Of a stretch of DNA of 36,447 nucleotides, positions 25,641 to 33,665 are shown one piece after another. The stretch spans positions 1 through 36,447 of the forward strand of contig NZ_VJZC01000041.1 in the NCBI RefSeq assembly GCF_009377185.1, read 5' to 3'. The position numbers and the translations under genes are program-made. Below the pieces are notes generated by a model. That model was not told where the DNA came from. It ran no database searches and was given only the letters and a program-made list of their open reading frames with translations. The DNA is from Streptomyces spongiae (GTDB lineage Bacteria; Actinomycetota; Actinomycetes; Streptomycetales; Streptomycetaceae). Every line of letters begins with the position of its first letter. The stretch's first letter is position 1.

Positions 25641-25796
25641 GGTGTTCCGTTCTGCGTAGGTTACGTACGGAGGCGCGCTGTCTGCTGCGCCCCTCGGTCC
25701 CGGAGGTAGCGCGCCAGGAGGCGCTGGTCACTCGGTCGGAACCCGGCCGCGGCCCGCTCGGGAATACTGGGATGTCCCGTTAGGTAGGACTCACAT

Positions 25797-25830
25797 CTTG
25801 ATTAACAGGACATTGCTGTTGAATGTCAAG
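25797..25830. promoter_or_regulatory. Operator candidate inside the promoter spacer
   Basis: GACATT (25809-25814) and AATGTC (25822-25827) are an inverted repeat with a 7-bp centre, nested in an outer CTTGA (25797-25801) / TCAAG (25826-25830) pair. It covers the -35 box and spacer, as expected for a repressor site. The IclR regulator encoded next door is the likely binder (inference). Confidence 0.5.
25801..25829 (-). promoter_or_regulatory. Promoter of the aldehyde dehydrogenase-oxygenase operon
   Basis: The minus strand has TTGACA (25824-25829), 17 bp and GTTAAT (25801-25806), an unusually consensus-like promoter for such GC-rich DNA. It predicts a leader of about 150 bases. Confidence 0.55.
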
Positions 25831-26114
25831 CGGTATGCCGAAAGCTGCGGCGACGGGTCGTCGTGTCGGCATGCCCAGGGTGCTGCGGTGTCGGTTCTGG
25901 AGGAGCGCCGGGACGCGGCAAGTTTGCAGCAAGCACAGCATTTGCATGAACTGCCACACCGGCTTGGTCCAGAGGATCGAGGCGTCCGACGGCTTCGCAC
26001 CGACGCACTTCTTCAACGCCTGCAAGGGGTGACAGGTGCCCGGCGCCATGAGATGGCGGCCTGCGACTGCGGCCTGGACGGGGACTCTCCGACGGCGTGG
26101 GGTCCCGCACATGG

Positions 26115-26151
26115 CGGATACCGGGGCCGCCAGCAGCGGTCCCGGTATCCG
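26115..26151 (-). terminator. Terminator of the dioxygenase-IclR operon
   Basis: cggataccggg and cccggtatccg form a perfect 11-bp stem with a 15-base loop, about 110 bp beyond the IclR stop. The rest of 25831-26260 shows no convincing gene. A short plus-strand frame at 25823-26032 has no ribosome site and no family match. Confidence 0.65.
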
Positions 26152-26260
26152 GCGGTCGTCTCCGGGCCGAGGTGTCGACCGTGGCCGACCCCCGTCGGTT
26201 TCTTCGCTCGAGCCCGGACCGCCACAGCGTCCGTACGCCCCGCTCGGCACCGCCCGGGTG

Positions 26261-27100
26261 TCAGCCCCCGACGGCTGTCAGTCGCTGGCTGATCTCCCGT
26301 GCCGTCTCCTGAACCTTCCCGGCCAGCTCCGCCTCCGCCTCGGGGAACACACGAGAGGCCAAGGCCGCGATGCTCACCGCTGCCACCACCTGCTGCTGCT
26401 CGTCGCGGACGGGAGCGGCGACACCCATCACGTCGGCGTCGAGTTCGCCACGAGTGACCGAGTAGCCGGCGCGCCGGATGTGGGCCAGTCGCTGCATGAG
26501 CGTGTCGACGTCCGTGAGGGTAGCGGGAGTGAAACGGCGCAGGTCTGCTGATTCAAGAAGCCGTCGGGCTTCCTCGTCGGGAATCCAGGCCAGCAGGACG
26601 AGTGCCGCAGCACCCGCGTTGAGGGGGAGAGTGCTGCCCCTCTCGTAGGAGATGCGCACGGCGCCCGTCCCCGCTTCGGCCCGATCGACGCACACGACCA
26701 GCTCTCCGGTCCGCCTGGTGAGCAGGACCGTCTCGCGCACGTCCTCGGCGAGCGTCGTCATCGCCGGGAGGGCGACTTCGGACAGGCCGTAGCTGCGGCG
26801 TGCCAGCCGTGCGATCTCCATGACGCGCAGCCCCAGCCGGAAGCCCCCACCCGGCGCCTCTTCGAGGAAGCGGCTGCTCACGAGGCTCTGGAGGTACCGG
26901 TACGCGGTCGAGCGAGCCACGCCGAGTCGCTCGGCCACAGCGGTGCCGGAGACGACGAGGTGGGTGTCGGTGAACATGAGCAGGATGTCCAGGGCCCGGT
27001 CGGCCGTGGAGTTACGCTCGCGATAGCTGGTGGACGCCGTTCCTGACATGCGAGACATCGTAACGGGTGTCGGGGCGTCCTGGGCACCAGGCGTCACCAT
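26261..27100 (-). CDS. IclR-family transcriptional regulator
   Basis: A protein of up to 279 residues with an N-terminal winged HTH (TADRALDILLMFTDTHLVVS, GTAVAERLGVARSTAYRYLQ, SLVSSRFLEE) and the IclR effector domain (RETVLLTRRTGELVVCVDRA, PLNAGAAALVLLAW, GVAAPVRDEQQQVVAAVSIA). These regulators control aromatic and glyoxylate catabolic genes. ATG 27100 overlaps the stop of the FAH-family gene (ATGGTGA) with AAGGA upstream, giving translational coupling; ATG 27058 or 27049 would fit the usual IclR length better. As last gene of the operon it would be co-induced with it. Likely targets are the palindromes at 25797-25830 and 30429-30443. Confidence 0.88.
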   Translation of the reverse strand: MVTPGAQDAPTPVTMSRMSGTASTSYRERNSTADRALDILLMFTDTHLVVSGTAVAERLGVARSTAYRYLQSLVSSRFLEEAPGGGFRLGLRVMEIARLARRSYGLSEVALPAMTTLAEDVRETVLLTRRTGELVVCVDRAEAGTGAVRISYERGSTLPLNAGAAALVLLAWIPDEEARRLLESADLRRFTPATLTDVDTLMQRLAHIRRAGYSVTRGELDADVMGVAAPVRDEQQQVVAAVSIAALASRVFPEAEAELAGKVQETAREISQRLTAVGG

Positions 27101-27936
27101 CGGTCCTTGACCACTGTATTGCGCAGTTCGCCGATCCCCTCGACGACCGTGACGAGTTCCTGCCCCGGCCGGAGAAAGACCTTGGGATCGCGGCCGGCAC
27201 CCACGCCTCCCGGCGTACCCGTGGCGATCAGGTCGCCTGGCAGCAGCGTGATGATGGTGCTGACGTACGCGATGATCGCGGCGACGTCGAAGAGCAGGTC
27301 CGCGGTGTTGGACTTCTGCATCGTGGTGCCGTCCACAAGGCAGCTGATCGTCAGCCCGGACGCACCGCGCGGCAGTTCGTCCGGTGTGACGAGCGAGGGT
27401 CCCACAGGGGTGGTGGCCTCGAAGGTCTTGCCGGACAGGAACTCACGGGTGCGATGCTGCCAGTCCCGGACGGTGACGTCGTTGAGGACGGTGTAGCCCG
27501 CGACATGCGACAGCGCCTGGTCCGGTGACACGTGACGTGCGCGGTGTCCGATCACCACGCCGAGCTCGGCCTCCCAGTCCAGGTCGTCGCTGACCGGCGG
27601 AATGTGCACGTCGTCGTAGGGTCCGACGAGAGAGCCGTCGTACTTGGCGAACAGTGTCGGATGGGCTGGGGTCGCGCGGTCCATCTCCTTGATGTGCGTG
27701 GCGTAGTTGAGGCCCAGACACACGATCTTGTTCGGGTGAGGGACGACGGGAGCGAGGGACGCGGTCGACAGGGAGATGCGGTCGCCGTCTTCGGCGGCCG
27801 CGCGTTCAGGCCAGTCGTCGCCGCTCGACAGCAGTTCGCCGACGTCGGAATAGGGCAACAGAACGAGCTCGTCCCTTTCCTGGCGGGCAGCGGCTGTGCC
27901 GCGCTCGTCGTACAGCCGGACGGTGCTGAGCCTCAT
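27094..27936 (-). CDS. Fumarylacetoacetate-hydrolase family protein
   Basis: A 280-residue FAH-fold enzyme. It shows KIVCLGLNYATHIKEM, the metal-binding acidic cluster in LDWEAELGVVIG, YTVLNDVTVRDWQ with the Asp ligand, KTFEATTPVGPSLVTPDEL and the closing LLPGDLIATGTPGGVGAGR. The family cleaves C-C bonds of acylpyruvates or hydrates and decarboxylates 2-oxo-dienoates from ring-cleavage pathways. It starts inside the last codons of the hydroxylase gene (ATGA overlap) and ends inside the IclR start, so four genes are tightly packed. Here it most likely processes the product of the extradiol dioxygenase. Confidence 0.9.
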   Translation of the reverse strand: MRLSTVRLYDERGTAAARQERDELVLLPYSDVGELLSSGDDWPERAAAEDGDRISLSTASLAPVVPHPNKIVCLGLNYATHIKEMDRATPAHPTLFAKYDGSLVGPYDDVHIPPVSDDLDWEAELGVVIGHRARHVSPDQALSHVAGYTVLNDVTVRDWQHRTREFLSGKTFEATTPVGPSLVTPDELPRGASGLTISCLVDGTTMQKSNTADLLFDVAAIIAYVSTIITLLPGDLIATGTPGGVGAGRDPKVFLRPGQELVTVVEGIGELRNTVVKDRW

Positions 27937-29705
27937 CGGGGCCCTCCTTGGGTCTTGGAAGCGCTCTTGGTGACGGGGTGCGCGGTCGGTGCGGGCCGCG
28001 GTAGGACGGCCTCGTGATCGATCTGCGCCGGGCCGTCCGACACGGGAACGGGGACATCGCGCCCTGGACCGGGCGCGAAGCGACGCAGGCTGTGCGAGAC
28101 ACGCTCTGCTTGGTCGGGTCGGAACACGGCCGCGATCAGCCGGTCAGGGCGCACCAGCACGAAGTATCCCTTGAGCCCGCCGAACAGGGCCTGGAGCCGG
28201 CCGTCGGCGTCGGCTACGGCGGTGCGCCCCGGGCGGTCGCGCGGGTAGCGGTCGCCGAGGACGACGGATACCCGCTTGCCTGCGGGCAGACCGGCGTGTA
28301 TGGCGGTGTTCCAGTCGGCGTCGGTGACGCCCACGCCCAGCAGGCTCCAGCCACGGCCGAGCACATTGTCGAGCCGGGTGACCTGAAGGCGCGGACCGTG
28401 CAGGACGCGTGGCTGCGGAAGAGCTGTGCCCACCGGTGACCTGTTTTTGCCGTCGAAGGGGACGACGGCGCCCGAACGAACCCGGGTGTTCGGCCGGTAG
28501 CGCATCTCGGTGAGGTACCGGCGCCCCTGCGGGGTGTGCATGGCGCTACGCACCAGCAGATCCCGCAGCCGCGCCCGGCTGCGGCTGGTCGTCATGACGA
28601 TGCGGCCGAGCCGGACCGAGAGGTCGATGACGGCCTGGGCATGTGGGCGGCGTTCGGTGTCGTAGGTGTCGAGCAGGGTGTCTCCCGCCCGTCCGGCCAG
28701 GACGTCGGCGAGCTTCCAGCAGAGGTTGGCCGCGTCTCGCACGCCGGAGTTGAGTCCCTGGCCCGCGAAAGGCGGCATCATGTGGGCGGCGTCGCCCAGA
28801 AGAAAGCAGCGTCCGTCGCGCAGGCGGTCGGCCAGCAGGGCGTGGAACGTGTACGACACGGCGCGCTCGACCTGGTCCGGGGTGATCTCGCGGTACGGCC
28901 GCAACAGATCGCGGACCAGTTCGAACGGTGGGGGATCGCCGGGCAGGCCCTCCCCGGGGTGCAGCAGGAACTCGTAGCGGCACCGACCGTCGCGGCCCGG
29001 CACGACGACCGTGGGGCGGCTGGGGTCGCCCAGGTGCATGCCGTAGCGCTGGTCGTGGGGATCTCCCACGGTGTCGGCGACCAGCCACACGTCGGGAAAG
29101 CTGCGCCCCCGCATGGGGATGGACAGCAGTTCACGGACGGTGCTGCGTCCGCCGTCGCATCCGAGGACGTACGAGACGTCGAAGTGCTCGACCGGTCCCG
29201 TGCCATCGCTCGGTCCGATTCCGACCCGTACGCGGTCGGAGTGCTGTTCCAGCGAGAACAGCCGTGTGCGGAAACGGGTTTCGACGTCGGGGCGGCCGCG
29301 TAGTTCCTCGACCAACACCCGCTCCAGGTCGGGTTGGGCGAAGGGGTTCTTGAACGGGTGCCCGAACCGCTGGTCGCCGAGGCCGCGGGCGTGCACGAGG
29401 GGTCGGTTACCGACGCCGAAGTACTTCGTTCCCGTGCCGGGCACGATGATCGGGTAGACCGCTTCGTCGATGCCGGCCGCTTGCAGCGTGCGCAGCGACT
29501 CGTCGTCCAGACTGATCGCCTTGGCGTCGTTGCTCGTTGTCGGATTGCGCTCGACGAGCAGGACGCGTATGCCGAACGAGCCGAGCAGATGGGCGGCCGT
29601 GAGCCCCGTCGGACCTGCGCCGACCACGAGTACGTCGGCTTGCATCAAGGTGGCCGGAGCGAGTCTTCGTTCCGGTTCCGGATGCGGTGTCTGGGGATTG
29701 CTCAT
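27933..29705 (-). CDS. FAD-dependent aromatic hydroxylase (MhpA-like)
   Basis: A 590-residue FAD_binding_3 monooxygenase resembling 3-(3-hydroxyphenyl)propionate hydroxylases. It shows VLVVGAGPTGLTAAHLLGSF, VLGCDGGRSTVRELL, the FAD motif CFLLGDAAHMMPPFAGQGLN and SGVRDAANLCWKLADVLAG, and a C-terminal thioredoxin-like extension (VLVRPDRLIAAVFRPD). It converts a phenol to a catechol or hydroquinone with NAD(P)H and O2. It is clearly different from the monooxygenase at 11222-12751. The gene lies 43 bp after the dioxygenase gene and overlaps the FAH-family gene. It would supply the dihydroxylated ring for cleavage. Confidence 0.9.
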   Translation of the reverse strand: MSNPQTPHPEPERRLAPATLMQADVLVVGAGPTGLTAAHLLGSFGIRVLLVERNPTTSNDAKAISLDDESLRTLQAAGIDEAVYPIIVPGTGTKYFGVGNRPLVHARGLGDQRFGHPFKNPFAQPDLERVLVEELRGRPDVETRFRTRLFSLEQHSDRVRVGIGPSDGTGPVEHFDVSYVLGCDGGRSTVRELLSIPMRGRSFPDVWLVADTVGDPHDQRYGMHLGDPSRPTVVVPGRDGRCRYEFLLHPGEGLPGDPPPFELVRDLLRPYREITPDQVERAVSYTFHALLADRLRDGRCFLLGDAAHMMPPFAGQGLNSGVRDAANLCWKLADVLAGRAGDTLLDTYDTERRPHAQAVIDLSVRLGRIVMTTSRSRARLRDLLVRSAMHTPQGRRYLTEMRYRPNTRVRSGAVVPFDGKNRSPVGTALPQPRVLHGPRLQVTRLDNVLGRGWSLLGVGVTDADWNTAIHAGLPAGKRVSVVLGDRYPRDRPGRTAVADADGRLQALFGGLKGYFVLVRPDRLIAAVFRPDQAERVSHSLRRFAPGPGRDVPVPVSDGPAQIDHEAVLPRPAPTAHPVTKSASKTQGGPR

Positions 29706-29748
29706 GGGCGGGACTCCATCGATCGGCTGCGTGTGAGGGTGCGGTGGG

Positions 29749-30243
29749 CTACTGGACCGGCTGGTACGCCGGGCCGCCCTCGGTCAGCAGCCGCTCCACG
29801 TCGGCCATCACGTCGGCGGGCTCCTGGTCGAGGTTGAGGGTCTTACGGAACGGCTGCCGCACGTCGCGCTCCACCCGCAGATACACCTCGTTGCGGTTGC
29901 CCTCGGGGTCGAAGAAGTAGATACCGATCGCGTTGCCGTGTGTGACTTCCTGCTGCACCTCGATGCCCTCGGCGCGGAACCGGTGGTGGAACTCGATGAC
30001 CGACTCCAGGGAGTCCACCCGCCACGACACCTGATGCGTGAGTTTGGCGCCGTCGTGGGCGGTCCGCCCGCGCTGCAGGACGAACTCGTGGTGCTCCTGC
30101 TCAGGGCAGGAGGAGAGGAAGACGATGCCCAACTCCTCGTCCTCGTCGGTCACGGTCAGGCCAAGGACCCGCGTGTAGAAGTCGCGCATCGCGTCGAGGT
30201 CGTGAACCCAGAAACCGGTGTGGCCGAGACCAGTGATCGTCAT
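29749..30243 (-). CDS. Single-domain extradiol ring-cleavage dioxygenase (VOC superfamily)
   Basis: A 164-residue vicinal-oxygen-chelate protein. A paired beta-alpha-beta fold is visible, with likely metal ligands His8 (GLGHTGF), His70 (LTHQVSW) and Glu119 (NRNEVYL), the set used by extradiol catechol dioxygenases. Single-domain size is shorter than the roughly 300-residue two-domain BphC type, so it probably acts as a dimer. A strong site (AAAAAGGAG, 7 bp before ATG) starts it. It leads the operon with the hydroxylase, FAH-family hydrolase and IclR regulator. Other VOC roles (glyoxalase-like or antibiotic binding) are possible, but neighbours favour ring cleavage. Confidence 0.85.
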   Translation of the reverse strand: MTITGLGHTGFWVHDLDAMRDFYTRVLGLTVTDEDEELGIVFLSSCPEQEHHEFVLQRGRTAHDGAKLTHQVSWRVDSLESVIEFHHRFRAEGIEVQQEVTHGNAIGIYFFDPEGNRNEVYLRVERDVRQPFRKTLNLDQEPADVMADVERLLTEGGPAYQPVQ

Positions 30244-30284
30244 GGCGTGTCTCCTTTTTCAGGATCAGAGTTTTGTTTTATAGG

Positions 30285-30314
30285 ACAATAGGCGGATGCT
30301 GAGCTGGACGTCAA
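30285..30314 (-). promoter_or_regulatory. Promoter of the dioxygenase-hydroxylase operon
   Basis: The minus strand has TTGACG (30309-30314), 18 bp and TATTGT (30285-30290), leaving a leader of about 35 bases before the ATG at 30243. The plus-strand stretch ataggacaat across the -10 box resembles acaggacatt in the dehydrogenase promoter. Confidence 0.45.
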
Positions 30315-30428
30315 CTGTTGGCTGTGGGACGTGCTCGGCGTGTGGCGCTGATGCCGTGGAGAGGTGCGGACCAGGAGAGCGCGTGTCCCGGACCTCGCAT
30401 CTCTCGCGATCGAGATGCCGGAAAATGT

Positions 30429-30443
30429 CATGTCTAGGACATG
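30429..30443. promoter_or_regulatory. Palindromic operator candidate
   Basis: catgtctaggacatg is a perfect inverted repeat (CATGTC, TAG, GACATG) about 115 bp upstream of the dioxygenase -35 box. It shares the GGACAT half-site with the dehydrogenase promoter. Confidence 0.45.
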
Positions 30444-30515
30444 AGTGGCTGCCATGCCGGCTCCCCTCGCCCTACGTGGGTGGGGCGATCGTCGAGTCCG
30501 GGCGCCGAGTTCGCC

Positions 30516-30684
30516 CTAGGGGGTGTTTTGAAAGTCCCGCACAGCACCCACGGCGCCCGGCACGCACCCTCGCCGCACCGGCCAAAGACCCAAGTAGCTC
30601 CGCTACGAGGGCCTTCGTCCGGCACGCCGAGGGCACGCACCGAACACCGCGGGCACCGCACTGGACTTTCAAAACACCCCCTAG
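30516..30684. mobile_element. MITE-like palindromic element
   Basis: Perfect 21-bp inverted repeats (30517-30537 and 30663-30683, core gggtgttttgaaagtcc) enclose about 125 bp that are themselves largely palindromic, down to a central TAGC-TCC-GCTA. CTAG occurs at both edges (30516-30519, 30681-30684), fitting a 4-bp YTAR target duplication. There is no coding capacity. It may act as a strong hairpin between the VanB-like gene and the dioxygenase operon. Confidence 0.7.
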
Positions 30685-30807
30685 TACTGCCGCCCAGGTG
30701 GCGCGGGCCGATGATGGCAGCCGCCATCCTGGCGACGCTGAATCTCGTCCGACAGGCGTTCGGGCGGTGCTGGGTTCTTCGTCACCCAACGGAGGCGGGG
30801 GGACTCG

Positions 30808-30985
30808 CTACTCGGGCGCCGCTTTCGGATCGGGCTCAGGTGCCGAAGGCACACGTCCATCGCAGCTGATCGGACACTTCACGGCCGTGTCCAGGTTGTG
30901 CCAGTGGGCGGGCGGGAATTCGACGTCGTTCGGGGCTCCGATGCGGGCTACGTCGGCGTAACAGTCACGGCGACCCCTGCCGGCA
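30808..30985 (-). pseudogene. Unidentified C-terminal gene fragment
   Basis: The minus strand reads YADVARIGAPNDVEFPPAHW, then HNLDTAVKCPISCDGR and an acidic tail to a stop. The composition looks like genuine coding sequence, but I cannot name the family and there is no start. The stretch to 31189 shows nothing further. Confidence 0.3.
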
Positions 30986-31189
30986 AGCGATCGTGACCCA
31001 CCGGCGCGGACGCCTGGTCGGCGAACATGAGGATCTCGATGAGGCCGAGCAACAGGTGGTCCGCCAGGCCGTGCTGGATCACCGGCCCTGTGGGTCGGGG
31101 CCGGCCGGGCAGCTATGGACGCGTAGCGGCGGGGGGCGCGAACACGTCCAGGCTGCCTCGATCGTTTGCAACGAGTCTTCTCATTGTCG

Positions 31190-32152
31190 TCACAGGTCGA
31201 GCAGCAGCCTTGGACAGGCCGCCCGGGACACGCAGATGAACATGGCGTCGTTGGTCGCCTGCTCGGACGGATTCATCAATGAGTCACGATGGTCGACCTC
31301 GCCCGCGAGAACACGTGTCTCGCAGGTGCCGCATATCCCTTCCCGGCACGAGGCGAGGACAGGAATCCCCGCCTCTTCGACAACTTCCAGGATGGACTTC
31401 TCCGGAGGCACGGTGAGTGTTACGCCGGTTGTGGCCAGCTCCACTTCGAATGTTTCGGTGAGCACGGGCTCGCTGACATCCCTCGGGTTGAACCGCTCCA
31501 GGTGCAGTGTCCCCTCGGGCCAGTCCGCACAGTGCTGTTCGACCGCCCTGAGCAGAGGCTCGGGGCCACAGCTGTACACGAGCGTGTCCGGTTGAGGGGT
31601 CCCGAGGATCCGATGCAGGTCGATGAGACCGACTTCGTCCTGCGGATACGGTGTCACCCTGTGCCCGCTCGTGTCCTCGAGCGCTTGAAGGAATGCCATG
31701 GACCGCCGGCTACGTCCGCCGTAGTGCAGCTCCCAGCCGGCGTCGGCTGCGTCAGCGGCGCGGAGCATCGGCACGATCGGAGTTATCCCGATTCCTCCGG
31801 CGATGAACACGTATCGCGGTGACGACACGAGTGGGAAGTGATTGCGCGGCCCGCGGAGGCGAACCTCGACGCCCTCGGTGAGCGCCTCGTGCACATGCCG
31901 AGATCCGCCGCGGCCCGTCGGCTCCCGGAGCACGGCGATCCGCCAGGACGACCGGTCTGAGGGGGCACCGCACAGGGAGTACTGACGCGTCATGCCATCG
32001 GCCAGTTCAACGTCCACATGTGCACCGGGTGCCCACTCCGGCAGGTCGACGCCGGACGGATCGGCCAATTCGAGGACGATCACGCCCTCTGCGCCGTCCC
32101 GGCGGGCGGTCACCCGCAGGTCGAGTTTCACTTCGTCATGAGCACTGGACAT
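31190..32152 (-). CDS. vanB: Vanillate O-demethylase / phthalate dioxygenase-type reductase
   Basis: A 320-residue electron-transfer protein of the phthalate-dioxygenase reductase class: FMN-binding beta-barrel (RQYSLCG), NAD-binding domain (YVFIAGGIGITPIVPMLRAA, YSCGPEPLL) and a C-terminal plant-type 2Fe-2S cluster with Cys269, Cys274, Cys277 and Cys307 (SCREGICGTCE ... FICVSRA). It passes electrons from NADH to a Rieske oxygenase. VanB is the best-known member, and the neighbouring aldehyde dehydrogenase and oxygenase fit a vanillin/vanillate route. However, the partner oxygenase (VanA) is not in the window, so another Rieske partner is possible. Length is typical. Only a weak GAAAG precedes ATG 32152. 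Confidence 0.88.
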   Translation of the reverse strand: MSSAHDEVKLDLRVTARRDGAEGVIVLELADPSGVDLPEWAPGAHVDVELADGMTRQYSLCGAPSDRSSWRIAVLREPTGRGGSRHVHEALTEGVEVRLRGPRNHFPLVSSPRYVFIAGGIGITPIVPMLRAADAADAGWELHYGGRSRRSMAFLQALEDTSGHRVTPYPQDEVGLIDLHRILGTPQPDTLVYSCGPEPLLRAVEQHCADWPEGTLHLERFNPRDVSEPVLTETFEVELATTGVTLTVPPEKSILEVVEEAGIPVLASCREGICGTCETRVLAGEVDHRDSLMNPSEQATNDAMFICVSRAACPRLLLDL

Positions 32153-32940
32153 ATGTTGACTTTCATGAGGCGGGCACTCCGCAGAGGTCTGAGCGTCGGC
32201 GAGGGGTGTCGCGGCGCCAGGGTCGCCGCGGTACTTCCGGAAGTACGGCCGGTGGTCGACGTGGCCGTACTGAAGGGCTGTCCCCAGGGGGCACGGTGGG
32301 TACTGGTTCTCTGGCCCGCACCGGTAGAGCGTGCCGTTGAGCGACTCGGGCGCGGCGCCTTGGACGGGCTGCAGGTCCTGGACGTCGACCTCAGCAGGTA
32401 CGGATTCGTTCAGGCCCTGGGGAGGGTGGGATCGCGCGGAAACGTGTCAGTTACGACATGGCTGCCTCCCGCGACGGCAAGTACAACATAGTTCGATGTC
32501 GCATCCTTCTGGCCTTCGGTGAGTCCGTGGTCAAATGTGCGCCACGCCACGGAATCGGCGGCGTCGTCCGGGCTCGGCGCCCGGGCGCTGCCTCCCTACT
32601 GCAGGTCACCGGGGCAGTCCATGGATGGAACCAGTTACGCGGCCGGCCGCCTTGGCCCCGGAGCTGTCCCTTTGGCATCAGGCGCGGGGGCATAGGTGGG
32701 AGCGTCCGTGATCCGATTCGGCACTGCGTGGACACCGGTTGTGGCTTCGCTGGAGCGGCGCACATCCAGGTGTGAGGGCCTTGTGCAAGTCCGCGGCATC
32801 GTCCCGCTGGCGGCATGCTGCGACCCACGTCAGACCCGATGCGGCAAGGCGCTGAGGTTCGAGTCCGCTCCGGAGCAGCGACGCCTTGGCCCCGCGGTCG
32901 ATGGTGAGGGGCGCCATGGCTCGCGTAAGCCCGGACGCGC
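32153..32940. other. Intergenic region with no recognised gene
   Basis: Open frames occur on both strands, but none has a convincing ribosome site or family match. It presumably holds the promoter of the reductase gene. Confidence 0.3.
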
Positions 32941-32947
32941 GATGTAA

Positions 32948-32966
32948 CGTACGAAACGGTTTCGTT
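32948..32966. promoter_or_regulatory. TetR-type operator, copy 1
   Basis: cgtacgaaacggtttcgtt contains ACGAAAC-G-GTTTCGT, perfect 7-bp arms around a central G. The same 19 bases recur 59 bp downstream. Confidence 0.75.
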
Positions 32967-33006
32967 TTCATGCTGATTGGCGTATGGTCATGTCCGTGCG
33001 GTGATC

Positions 33007-33025
33007 CGTACGAAACGGTTTCGTT
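33007..33025. promoter_or_regulatory. TetR-type operator, copy 2
   Basis: Exact second copy of the 19-bp palindrome, 13 bp before the start of the broken TetR gene. Confidence 0.75.
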
Positions 33026-33038
33026 CATAGCGTGTGTG

Positions 33039-33537
33039 ATGGTCGAGGTTGCAACGTCGCGTCGCGGCCGGATCACACCCGAGCGCGAGGCCAAGGCCGA
33101 GCTGATCGTCAAGGCGATGCGTCACAACAGGCCGCCAGCGCCAGGGGCGTCGACACCCGATCGCTGCGGGGAGACTTCCTGGCTGCGCTGTCCATCGAGG
33201 ACGACTCCGCCATGGAACGGAACTCTGTCTGATGCGCGGCCTGATCATGGAGGTACACCACAACTCTGACCTCGAGCGGGGCGTTCCGGGAACTGCTCAT
33301 CGAACCGGAACGCGCCGCATTCAACCGGGTGTTGCAGCGTGCCGTCGACGAGGCGAGATCCGTGCGGACAACCCTGCGTTGGATTATGTGCCGCACGTAG
33401 TCATCGGCGGCTACTTCGCCCGCACTCTGATCGACGATCGCCAGCCGACGCGGGCGTTCTTGGCTGAGTATGCCGACGTCGTGTTCTTCCCCGCCCTCGG
33501 CGTCCGGCTCTCCCCTTCTTCCAGTCCCCAGCAGTAA
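33039..33537 (+). pseudogene. TetR-family regulator lacking its DNA-binding helices
   Basis: The gene starts normally (MVEVATSRRGRITPEREA) but jumps directly to KAELIVKAMRHN, the helix after the recognition helix. The central HTH, about 35-40 residues in relatives, is missing. The C-terminal domain is spread over at least two more frames: SLRGDFLAALSIEDDSAMER, LIMEVHHNSDLE, then GEIRADNPALDYVPHVVIGG and YFARTLIDDRQPTRAFLAEY. A GGCCGAGCT-like repeat at both deletion edges in intact relatives could explain the loss. It cannot bind DNA. The MMPL gene follows in the same direction. Confidence 0.7.
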
Positions 33538-33665
33538 GCCGCTCTCCAGCCGTACAGCCGTACTTGGCGCAATCTCCCCCTGCCTCCAGGGCATGTGAGG
33601 GCCCCCATCGTCGTCGGGCCTGCCCGTTGCCCTGAACCATCCACGACTGACCCGGAGCACGTCCC

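Noticed and set aside
25823..26032. Small plus-strand frame with a CMNCH motif resembling a heme-binding site
   Set aside because: No signal peptide, no ribosome site and no other cytochrome features; the motif is probably chance.
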